From Icerya purchasi (lineage: Eukaryota; Arthropoda; Insecta; Hemiptera; Monophlebidae), in assembly GCA_039619475.1 (NCBI GenBank), contig CM077115.1, positions 141,062,172 through 141,126,171 of the forward strand: 64,000 nt of DNA, in the 5' to 3' direction. Shown here piece by piece: positions 11,160 through 20,226 of the stretch; position 1 is the stretch's first letter; each line of letters begins with the position of its first letter. The position numbers and the translations under genes are program-made. The notes beneath the pieces were generated by a model, which saw nothing but the letters and a program-made list of their open reading frames with translations, had not been told where the DNA came from and did no database searches.

Positions 11160-12150
11160 AAAGATTAGAAATGAAGGTGATAAAGAAGGCTAACAAAGGA
11201 ACTATATTGAGAGAGGGGAATGCAAGAATGGCGTAGGGAGGCCAAGGCGCAGAAGATTGGAATACAGGATAGCACGTTCGGAGGAAAAAAAGGGGCATTC
11301 GAACAAGACGTGATTCGTGTTGCAGGTATAATTGAGCTCTGGAGGATCAACACCAAGGTGATTGAACAAGAGAAAAACGGAGAGGATTGATAACGAATGA
11401 AGGATAGAATTCGGTCCAGAAATCGTAAATGGGAACGATAAGAGAGGCAGTAGAGAGTTTGAGCAGGAAATATACTAATGAACAGAGATATCATTGATCG
11501 TCGTCGAACGTGCTAGCGAGTCAACCAACTCGTTTCGAGGAATACCGAAATGACCGGGAAACGGAATGAAAATAAATTAGAAATTAAAGAGCGAATTTGG
11601 AGAATAATGGGATCATTAGTGACATCTGTAGGCCAAAGGAGAGGAGAGAGCCAATAAAACACTTTTCGAGTCCGAGGATAGGAGGAATTTAGACGTGTTG
11701 TTTGTCGAGGATATAAAAAGGACTTTCTGCAAGATAGCCATGGATTCGGCAAGAAAAATAGAGAAAAGAATTCGGAATAGGTAAGCGCGGGGATAATGAA
11801 CGCAGCCCCAGCGCCGACATTAGACTTCGAACCATCCGTGTAGATAATTGTATGAGAAGGGAAGTATAAGGATAACACGTGATTGAATTAATTTTGAATG
11901 GAAGGACGAGGAAGAGATTCAATGTCCGAGGGGAGAACAAATAACTTCGGAGAGTGCATGAATTCAAAAAAATTACAAGTGAAGTAAAGTTGTTTGGCGA
12001 AAGGGAGGACAATATATTGCGAGGAGAGAAATGTCAAACTTTCGTTGTTCATCAATACGACCGTGTTAATATTTTCGGTAGAAGCCTCGTCGAACGTATT
12101 ACGTGTTAACGTTTTGAACAGATAAGCACTGTCCATGTTCAATGTTCAGT
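11160..12150 (-). pseudogene. Broken LINE ORF2 end (RNase H and tail)
   Basis: Minus-strand frames, shifted relative to one another, carry a recognisable RNase H start, IIYTDGSKSNVGAGAAFIIP, near 11800-11850. This has the first catalytic aspartate and the glycine-rich strand seen in LINE RNase H domains. Upstream (11888-12142), FDEASTENINTVVLMNNESL reads like the end of the reverse transcriptase/connection region. Downstream (11165-11494), SCSNAPFFPPNVLSCIPIFC may be a degraded cysteine-rich tail. At least two frame changes and no full catalytic set mean it is dead. The plus strand is strongly purine-rich. The tandem A-tail units at 10840-10956 are probably its 3' end. Confidence 0.6.
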
Positions 12151-12234
12151 AAAACCCACGGCACACATATCAGCACTATCTACAGCGACAGATGGACAGT
12201 GCTTATCTGTTATATGTCTGACGTGGATTTTACC
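12117..12234. repeat. Interleaved pair of inverted repeats
   Basis: Arm A (12117-12136, AACAGATAAGCACTGTCCAT) is perfectly inverted at 12192-12211. Arm B (about 12149-12170, starting GTAAAACCCACGG) is inverted with three mismatches at about 12212-12234. The order is A-B-A'-B', so both pairings together would make a pseudoknot-like fold. It lies at the 5' edge of the minus-strand LINE fragment. Confidence 0.6.
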
Positions 12235-13382
12235 GGAGATATTAACATGCCGATATTGCTTTTATCCGATTCCAGCTGAAAATTCTCGAAAACGTTTCTA
12301 GGACACATATACTTGCTGGTATTCATTTTGAATGTTTGCTACTTATGTAATTCATTAATTCAGTACATTTAAATATGAGCTAATAAGATGCGAAGTCATT
12401 TAAAATAAAGAAATAAACTTTTTCGCAAATAAGCATCCGTGAAAGGAACGAGATAAATGTAGAATTTGCATCAGGATGTATTTTGTTAGAAATTAGCGAA
12501 TCTCGAACAGAAACAGATCAATTTTTTTGAAAGTCTAATAAAATACCTTCTATTTCGCCGTTTAATTAGTACACACATTACAAACGCTTAATTATTATCG
12601 CATAAAAATAACCGATTTGACTATAATAAATAAATTAAATTTTTTTGAAAAAGCGCAAAAAGTTCTCTTTAGGCACCTCGTCGAACATAATTGAATTTCT
12701 CGGGCTAAATATAACCGAGCTAGTTTTATATGTTTATAAGTAGATTATTACGTGACGTTTCAGTAAGTTAATACAGTTTTCAAACAAAACTTCCTTTACA
12801 CTACGTCATTTCATCAACCTTGACGGAAAAAATTTTTACTAATCGAATATTCAGAATGAAAGTTTATAATGAGTAATTGAAACGTATTTTCGACAGATGG
12901 TCACGCGATAAAAATAGATCGGAAAATAATATTTTATTGAATTCGATTTCGTTTTTGCTTTGAAAAAATTAATAAAAAATTATTGACTCTGCTCATTTTC
13001 TTTGCCTCACTTATTCCTGAATTACGTTGTACAGCAACCATATAGAAGAGATAAATGATGTTAAATGATTCGAAGGTAATTTAAGTAAATGGCCGATTTA
13101 TCAATAATGACAAATCTATTATGTTTCTCAAGTAAAAAACGGTTAATAATAGTGCAGCGTATAAATGAGCCAACTGTAAATTGCAGTCGACGTGAACTTT
13201 AAATGTTGATAATTAAATCGTTAATAAGGGTACTTCTTTTAAAAACATTTTCAAGAAGGAGTCCATCATTTCCTACGTTTTACAGAAATAAGGTGAAGAA
13301 AAACGATTTATTTTTTTTCATTATATCAAAATTTAATGATTTCATCAATACATACATACACACACACTTATATATATATATA
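12235..13382. other. AT-rich DNA, no gene recognised
   Basis: No coding region or known element is recognised. The open frame at 13203-13484 runs into Helentron-like copy C and is not a gene. Confidence 0.6.
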
Positions 13383-13731
13383 TTAATTACAACGTACCTT
13401 TTAGGCTACCCCCCATTACAAAAAATGTCCCAATTTTATGTAACGTTTGTTATGTTTTATAGGATTTTTGTTGTTGTTATTTAAAAAATGTCACAATTTT
13501 ATGTATTGATATATGTAACGAAAAATGTAACGTCTTAATTTTATATAATGAAAGTTAAATGTTAGGATAGGATTTTTGTGATTATGTTATTTTTTTTTTG
13601 GTGTTGATGCTAGTAAGAATTACGTTGTAAATTTTGATAATTTTATACAAAGTATAGAAGAGAAAGAGACAGAAATAAAAGTAAGAGGGGTCAAGGGACA
13701 CAGCCCCTTGCGAGGCCAAAATGGCCGAATT
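13383..13731 (+). mobile_element. Helentron-like short element, copy C
   Basis: Begins TTAATTACAACGTACCTTTT with GGCTACCCCCCATTAC after it. It has the AAATGTCCCAATTTTATG units, the inner inverted repeat AAGAATTACGTTGTAA (about 13616-13631) and the 3' hairpin around GGGACACAGCCCC. It ends at GGCCAAAATGGCCGAATT. A (TA)n run lies at its 5' side. Only TATATA separates its 3' end from the 3' end of copy D, which runs the other way. Confidence 0.7.
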
Positions 13732-13738
13732 ATATATA

Positions 13739-14004
13739 ATTCAGCCATTTTGGCCTCGTAAGGGCTGTGCCTCTTAACCCCTCTTGCTTTTATTTCTGTC
13801 CCTTTCTCTTGTATACTTTGTATAAAATGATCAAAATTTACAACGTAATTATAAATCGGTCCATATGAATATAATAATATAATCACAAAAATCCTATAAA
13901 ATATAGCAAACGTCATATAAAATTGGGACATTTTTCGTTACATAAAATTAGGACATTTTTCGTTACATAAAATTGGGACATTTTTCGTTACATAAAATTG
14001 GGAC
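13739..14004 (-). mobile_element. Helentron-like short element, copy D (5'-truncated)
   Basis: Its 3' end faces that of copy C. It has the GGCC-rich end, a shortened hairpin (AAGGGCTGTGCCTCTT) and the inner repeat TTACAACGTAATTATAAATC. There are four successive ACATAAAATTGGGAC-type units, about 27 bp each. It stops after the last unit without the GGTAGCCTAAGAATTACG terminus of other copies, so the 5' end is missing. A segment containing ATCGGTCCATATGAATATAA replaces part of the interior. Confidence 0.65.
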
Positions 14005-14507
14005 ACGAATTTTTCTTTCTCCGTTATTTTCATTTTTTCTTACTGAATGCTCATCGCGTATCACGCCTGAATTATTGAACACCTCGTCGCGGCATAATTA
14101 TTTTAAGTTAAAATTACCTGTACACTTATTGAAATTTTTTTTATCGCACTAATTTTTGTTTACCTACTCCCAAAAAATGAATAAAAATTTATTTAGAATT
14201 TATTCTTATATTCGCCATAGTAAACATTTCACTTAAATTTATTCACTTATATTCCTAAGCGCATTTTACATTTATATTTATTATTTAATATTTTACTCAA
14301 TTTTTTTTCGTTTTATCGAGTTGTCTTTTTTTTTACCACTTGATCGACAAAAATCCTCTTATTGTCATCGAATAAATTACATTGAAAAAAAAATGCATGA
14401 AAAGACTCGTATGTACAGATGAAAATCAACTCGCGACAATTATACAAACGCAGTAAATGAATAAAGTAAGTGTATAAAATGAAAAACCGTTGTTAAAAAA
14501 AAATGGT
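14005..14507. other. AT-rich DNA, no gene recognised
   Basis: No frame or repeat family is recognised between copy D and the hairpin element. Confidence 0.6.
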
Positions 14508-14632
14508 AACAAAAAACAGTATAAATTACGCGATGTAACAAATGAAAACGAAACTCCGTTTACAAGCAAAGCTCTTGTAAACGGAGTTTCGTTTTCATTT
14601 GTCACATCGCGTAATTTACACTATTTTTTGTT
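14508..14632 (-). repeat. Near-perfect hairpin, 59-bp arms, 7-nt loop
   Basis: The left arm is 14508-14566, the loop 14567-14573 and the right arm 14574-14632. The arms match at 56 of 59 positions. The three differences are all transitions placed so that a minus-strand transcript would pair them as G-U, giving an uninterrupted stem. Weaker pairing of GTTAAA-type sequence extends beyond the arms. It could be a hairpin-RNA or miRNA-like precursor, a very young palindromic MITE, or a recent inverted duplication. The strand given is the one favoured by the wobble pattern. There is no evidence of expression. Confidence 0.7.
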
Positions 14633-15144
14633 ATTAGTTTAACAGGAATCGGCAGTTTTCACTTTGACAATTGTTTAAGTTTAGGTTCTAAAAAAAAAAA
14701 AGAAAATAGATTTCACTATTCCCTTTTTGGTTCTTTCTGCGTCTTTCGTTGTTAGCTCTCTTTAAAAACCATAGTTTTGCATTGAATAGAGAATAATACA
14801 AAAAGAGACGTTATTACTATAGAGAATGCACAAGGATCCTACATGAGACGACTGAGCTGAACAAACTCGAATGTTAACTATAAATATGTAATAGTCTTAC
14901 ATCTGCCAACAGGATTCTCTATTAATGTCCGAAAGTATTATAACGATAAACGTTTGTTTTCATCCCCACCCGGGATATGTCTACCTTTGCTATTTTACAC
15001 CCTCAGGGGTGCCCCACGGCAAATTTAAGGGCTTCTTGCGAAATATTTTATTTTATAGTTTATTTTCTTTATTATTAGCATCGTTATTAATTACTTTTAA
15101 GTTTATCGTACAGGAAGCAAATTAAGTACTTTAATTTTCATACC
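14633..15144. other. Unassigned DNA
   Basis: Contains an A run near 14690-14700. The 66-codon frame starting at 14925 includes PHPGYVYLCYFTPSGVPHGK but matches no family I know. The GGGTGCCCCACGGC segment near 15007 may belong to the LTR-like scrap just downstream. Confidence 0.4.
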
Positions 15145-15246
15145 TGTAACGTTATCGTTGTTTTTTCGGCGTTATATTTTATTCCCGGCCAGGGATGCCA
15201 AATGTAACGTTATCGTTTACTTAGTTTTATTCCACAGGGATGCCAA
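15145..15246 (-). repeat. Two tandem LTR-end/primer-site-like units
   Basis: Two units of 58 and 44 bp (15145-15202, 15203-15246) share TGTAACGTTATCG at one end and CAGGGATGCCAA at the other, with TTTTATTCC between. On the minus strand each reads TTGGCATCCCTG, then GGAATAAAA, then CGATAACGTTACA. The junction CGTTACATTTGGCATCCC resembles the end of an LTR (CA) followed by a TGG primer-binding site, as in Gypsy-type elements. The same phrase, CGTTACATTTGGCATCC, occurs on the plus strand at 29011. No gag, pol or intact LTR is present. Confidence 0.45.
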
Positions 15247-15628
15247 CCACGAGACTTCTGTCTAGTGGATTTTATTTGTTTAAAATGTTATCCTTACTTT
15301 AGTTTATTTTCGGTTACAATTATTATTATGATTATGATAAATAATCAGTTTAAATTTTTAACTAATATGTATTCTATTAAACCTGACACCTATCTTTCGG
15401 TACCGGGACGACCGTTAGAAACGCAATAATATTAAATTAAGTATACGACGACAAATATTATATACAAAATTATTAAAGTTAATGACAAAATTCTGCGTAT
15501 CACTGTTGGCAGTTTGTTGATTACGTATGTAGAACTCGGACTAGCTATTAATCGGGCCTGCAGGTTCCGCGATTTGTTAATTCTTACTGGACTTCTAAAG
15601 TTCGATATTTTACCATTTAAGAATACTA

Positions 15629-15982
15629 CTACGAACGATATCGAATACTTTGTCCACCGATAGACACACTTTTTACAGCTTTTCTGGAAAGACCACGATT
15701 GCTCTGGCGAAACTGAACGTTAATTTTCGATGCTTCGAGAGAAGACTCTTTCACTTGACCACAAGTAGAATGCAACTCTTCAAAGGTAAAAACGCAACTT
15801 GCCGAACGGTAAAAAGCCGCTGATTTCTCTAACAATCTTCTCTCGGGTTTTTTCCAAATTTCGACCGCCTTCCTGGACTTGGCCGAAACAGGTAGATCCT
15901 TTTGTTTTTTGCAGGATGGTGATTGGCTGCCCCAACCGACAACAGTTTCAGGCATATGCACATTCGCACGCGCACCTCTCAT
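15629..15982 (-). other. Unrecognised 117-codon open frame
   Basis: It is richer in GC and more balanced in amino acids than most chance frames here. It contains VVGWGSQSPSCKKQKDLPVS and a lysine/arginine-rich middle. No domain, signal peptide or membrane segment is recognised. It could be a host exon, a 5' UTR or an accident. A 110-codon frame overlaps on the other strand, which weakens the case for coding. Confidence 0.15.
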
Positions 15983-16384
15983 TCCAAATTATTTTTATTA
16001 TTATTTTATTTCGTTTATATTATATTATTTTATTTTATATTTTATTTTCCTCGGAATTTTTTAGTTGCCATGTAATGGACACATTACATACTATAGCAAA
16101 TTTTCTACGCCGATTTTTCGTTAAGGGCTGAAAAACGTAATTAATAAATTTGCGCAAGTTACAACCTTCTGCGACCGACTTTAAAATATCATATTTGGTA
16201 ACCTAAATGTACTGTCTTTTTTATTAATAGTAATAACAGAAAAAAAAAAAAACGAAATTATTAACAATGATTGGAGCGAGAAATCTGAATTTATTAAGCA
16301 TGGTTTAATAGCTCTGGTAATGCAGTTAATATTGGCCGGTTGTTTGATTACCGAATTGCAACCGGTAGTATTTAAAATGCTCAA

Positions 16385-17012
16385 TCAAAATAAACGGTGA
16401 AAAAATTGAACAAGTCCCACGAATCAAATATCTAGGAAGTATACTCGAAGAAAATTGCACTTCCAAACCTGAGATACGTAGCAAGATTGAGCAGGCGAGA
16501 GGAGCGCTAATAAGAATGAAGAACCTATTCGCGCGTCAAGAACTGAAACTGGAACTCAGAATCAGACTCCTGAGATGCTACGTTTTCTCCATCCTACTGT
16601 ATAGTTGTGAGTGCTGGACACTAGACTCAACATTAGAAGAAAAAAAAAATCAGCGCTTTTGAGATGTACTATTACCGACGTGTCCTGAAAGTACCGTAGA
16701 CGCAAAAAGTAAAGAATATTGAAATACTTAATAGACTGGGAAAGAACCTTGAACTACTACGAACCATCAAAAAACGGAAACTACAATACTTAGGACATAT
16801 CTTAAGAGGATCAAATCATATCTAAAAATACTACTTGAGGGTAAAATTGTGGCCGGGAAGAGATCGAGAGGTAGACGTCAAATTTCATGGATGAATAATC
16901 TTAACAACTGGTTCAACTGTTCCTCATTAGAACTTTTCTGAACAGCTGTTGATAGAAATAAATTCCAATTGTGGATCGCCAGACGGAGACGGCGGATGAA
17001 GAAGAAGAAGTA
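16385..17012 (+). pseudogene. RTE-like LINE reverse transcriptase C-terminal end
   Basis: The translation starts in frame as INGEKIEQVPRIKYLGSILE and continues through IEQARGALIRMKNLFARQEL and RCYVFSILLYSCECWTLD. These are the conserved thumb/C-terminal blocks of RTE/BovB-type LINE reverse transcriptases. After an A8 run near 16642 the frame shifts, then KKRKLQYLGHILRG, GRRQISWMNNLNNWFNCSS and AVDRNKFQLWIARRRRRM follow, with internal stops. The upstream palm domain with the catalytic aspartates is absent, so the copy is 5'-truncated and dead. It ends in GATGAAGAAGAAGAAG, a short trinucleotide tail of the kind RTE elements often have. Confidence 0.8.
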
Positions 17013-17459
17013 TTTAAGAAATAATTTTCAGGTCTACTTTTATTCTTAAAAATCTCGAAAGTATATGTATACATTTAATATCGGTGTATTCTTGTAAAAA
17101 GTTATCTATTTTAGGGACCATGGCCGCGTATTAATTTTGCACCGCTGGCAGGATACGTTAGATATTTTTCACTTAGGTGAATCTTCAAAATTAACCGATG
17201 GTGTGTTAAGGACACGGCACTACTAGTTTTGTTCGAATTTTACACTTCGTGCATAGTTCACTTTTATTATTCGTTCAGTAATGGACTTATGTGTAATGTT
17301 TTTTTGCTCATTTTTCTCCCTTATTAGCTTGCTTTTAACAATAGAACCATTAAATAGGTATATATGTAAAAGGTAAATATAGCCGCGTTTATTAAGCGTA
17401 CTCGCAATTTTCCGGAATGCGTGTATTATTCAGAAGCGTCACGTAATTAAAAAAATCAC

Positions 17460-17492
<33 letters not shown>

Positions 17493-18231
17493 CGATTAAA
17501 GGATAAATAAAACACTATACAATATTTCGGACTTTGAACTGCTAGTGACGTTTAGATTTGTAAATGGTAACGTATTTTCAGTAGTGAGCGAGGAGTCGTA
17601 TACGTTTTTATGATTTAAAAGATGGCAAAGTTTTAAATTTTCTATTAAAATTCCCAATTTTAATTTTTAATAAAAGTATAAAAACCGGCGAAAGTCGTAC
17701 TACGCTGTCAATTAAAATTAACAACGCCGGAACGGATCGCATTAATTTTAATGGTGTAGCAATAGCTCATTTACGTTTTTAGCTATTCATCTATCAGCGA
17801 TTTTCTAAACAATTTCGAACAATGATCGAATACTTTAAACATAATTAAATGAAAAGGGCGAAAATCTACTAAAGCAAAATAATATGTTTATTTAACTGAG
17901 ACTATTTTTAAAAATTCGATTGATATCGTTAGTGAAATTAAATACACGAAATAATTTAATGTACTCCTCCTCCTCCTCAGTGTTTGATGTATGCAAGCTT
18001 TCACATTTTCATATCATTTTAAAATATAGAGTTACATCTATATCATATCAACAAAATGAACTTTAATACGATATTTATCGACACTTTTAAACTTCCCTCT
18101 AATTATATATTATTCACAAAATTACGCGCTTACCTGCCGAAATGTATTATTTTATCAACTTTACTAATGTTGCCTCCACCCCATCCTATAAAATTACATT
18201 AATTATATTAATAACGAATAAAAATACCGAG
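17013..18231. other. AT-rich DNA with (TA)n tract
   Basis: A (TA)n run lies at about 17466-17492 and a short (TCC)n at 17965. No gene or element is recognised. Confidence 0.6.
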
Positions 18232-18610
18232 TTTTTTTTCTTTTTTTTTTTTTTTTTTGTTGAGACGCTTTTAATTGCCAGGATTATTGCGCCCATCGGA
18301 TAGGTTTTAGATTAGGGAGTAAAGGTGGTTTTTTTTGAGAAAGGTGATCAATGAATTTAGTTGTTCTGGGTCATCAGATATTGACTGAGGGGTTATTTTA
18401 TGTTGTAATCGTTGGGCAGAGAAGGAAGGACAGGAGAAAAGAAGGTGATTTATAGTCATGATATCTGAGGAGCAGTACAAGTGGGATTTTGTCACCGGGT
18501 TTGTTTATGGCGAACTGAAAATTATTATAAATCAATAAAAAAAATAGAATTGAGAACAGTTGTGTTTTTAAATATTGGACGGAGCGCGGAAATGAATTTT
18601 GACAATTCAA
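18232..18610 (-). pseudogene. LINE 3' end with zinc-knuckle codons and poly(A)
   Basis: The minus-strand frame 18307-18495 reads YCSSDIMTINHLLFSCPSF, a C-x(n)-H-x(4)-C arrangement. It continues DPEQLNSLITFLKKNHLYSL before a stop. This is the usual C-terminal end of R1/I/jockey-type LINE ORF2 proteins, where the knuckle is followed by a short helix and the stop. About 45 bp after the stop, the minus strand enters a poly(A) tract (T run at 18232-18260 on the plus strand). Upstream codons (18398-18610) are in another frame, so it is broken. Confidence 0.6.
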
Positions 18611-19739
18611 CGTAAAACAAATCTAAGATGTAAGATGAATTTTTGCGATGATAGGTTTTGAGTGCTTGACTACTAACGTTCTTGATTCGGTTAGAAAAAA
18701 TATAAATTAAAATGAAAAAAAGAATTTAATAATTCGTTAGTAGGCTTAAAAAAGAAATAAAAGCGATACGAGCCTAAAACTTTATTAGTTCGTAAATGCA
18801 CGAATTCAAATTACTCGATTTATTTTATAATGAAAGATGCAGTGTGTGTCACACATATCGATATTGGCTGACTATAAAACGGTAAGGCGGAGGTAATTTC
18901 ATTACGACAATGTGTAGCTACGAAAAGCAAGAATTGATAAAATTATCCGGCTGTTCTTTGAAATGGTCTTTACGGTTTTCGGTTTCGACTGGTGTGAACG
19001 AGTAGAAATGAGCAATGAAAGTAAAGTTATATAAAATATATCATCGAGGAGACCATTGCGAGTTAACGGAGTACACAGAAGTATGCAACACCGCGCATAG
19101 GCAATACTACAACGCGCGCACACAAACATACCAGTGTATAGAGATACAAGTGCACACATTTTCGAATTATACTGAAACCGGTTTAAACGAGAAAACAGTA
19201 TTTGAAGCGTTCATTTTTAATGAATTCAGAGCTGTTTCGAAAGAACCAGAGTTGATTTTGCGAACGGAAAACAGTTTCTAATTAAAGAACTGAAAAGAAC
19301 CGTTTTAAGGAATTTTTTTTAAGAAATCGTTTTAAAGAACTGTTCAATTGCGAGAAGAGCTGCGCTATTCTTCGAAAAGAAACTGTCGTAGATGCATGTG
19401 CATGTTTCAGACATTTGAACTCCGCGTCTAATCGCCGAAATTAAATTTCAGACTTTTTATTATACAAAAAAGTATCACAAATTTTGAGGAGATACAGGCG
19501 GAAAATAAAATTTATTGTTATTTCGCGATAAATGGCGCAAACATATCAACTGATAATAATTTGGTCTATCTAAATTGATTTTTCGTCGACCAGCGCAAGT
19601 TTAAAAAATTCGTAATTATCTTCCTATTAAACAATTTTCAATTGAAATTTATATCTTTTCTTTTTTTCTAATCTCGCGGTAATTATTTAGCTAAATCTCG
19701 CGCGGTCCTGATATTACGACTTATCGAAATCTTTATCGT
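18611..19739. other. Unassigned DNA
   Basis: Overlapping frames of 85 and 88 codons on opposite strands near 18902-19281 show no family motif. AGAAC/AAAACAGTTT-type phrases repeat near 19245-19345 without forming a clear element. Confidence 0.45.
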
Positions 19740-20226
19740 TCCGTTATTTATACTTTATTTGCCGTCTCCTTGTCTTGTGTCTTTTAGAGTTCTTCACCAT
19801 TTTGTCCTTTTCATCATCGTCCGGTTGTTTTTGTGATACCGATCGTATTTTCAATGCTTTTATGTTTCTTTTACGGGGGCTTTCATTTTTATTTACAGTT
19901 TTTAAGCCTTTCACTTCTCCCCCCTTTTTATCACAATCTCTTCTTTCATTTCTCGATTTTCAGATGTATTTATAATATAGTTTTTCTTCTAGTTACATAT
20001 AAAAAGCTTCTCATTCGTTTAGCGAATCAAATTCTTATTTGCTGAAACCTGGAATTCCTACTCCTTATTGTGCTTCCTATTAATTCTGTCTTTTCCTTCC
20101 CCACTAATTATTCCTGCTATATTGATTGCTTTTTAGATAAAATTTCTGATCGGATTAAAATATAACCGACTTCTTTCCTTACTACTTGTGCCCTTGGTTG
20201 ACGAGTCCCAAAAAAAAAAAAAAAAT
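19740..20226 (+). pseudogene. LINE 3' end, pyrimidine-rich, poly(A)-tailed
   Basis: A plus-strand frame at 19775 reads SSGCFCDTDRIFNAFMFLLR, a cysteine-rich knuckle-like block similar to CDADHVLFEC at about 51690 and ICDPNHILFE at 62187. It is followed by a serine/phenylalanine-rich tail. Non-coding pyrimidine-rich sequence then ends at TTGACGAGTCCC plus an A16-17 run (20210-20226). The 3' terminus TTGACGAGYCC with poly(A) recurs as an isolated 42-bp stub at 31894, which fixes it as the true 3' end of a LINE family. The upstream catalytic domains are missing. Confidence 0.6.

Noticed and set aside
13620..13931. 103-codon minus frame MSQFYMTFAIF...
   Set aside because: It lies across two Helentron-like copies; the same MSQFY-type start recurs in frames of other copies because the repeat unit happens to be open.
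18902..19281. Overlapping 85- and 88-codon frames on opposite strands
   Set aside because: No recognisable motif. Opposite-strand overlap is expected when stops are rare by chance in both.
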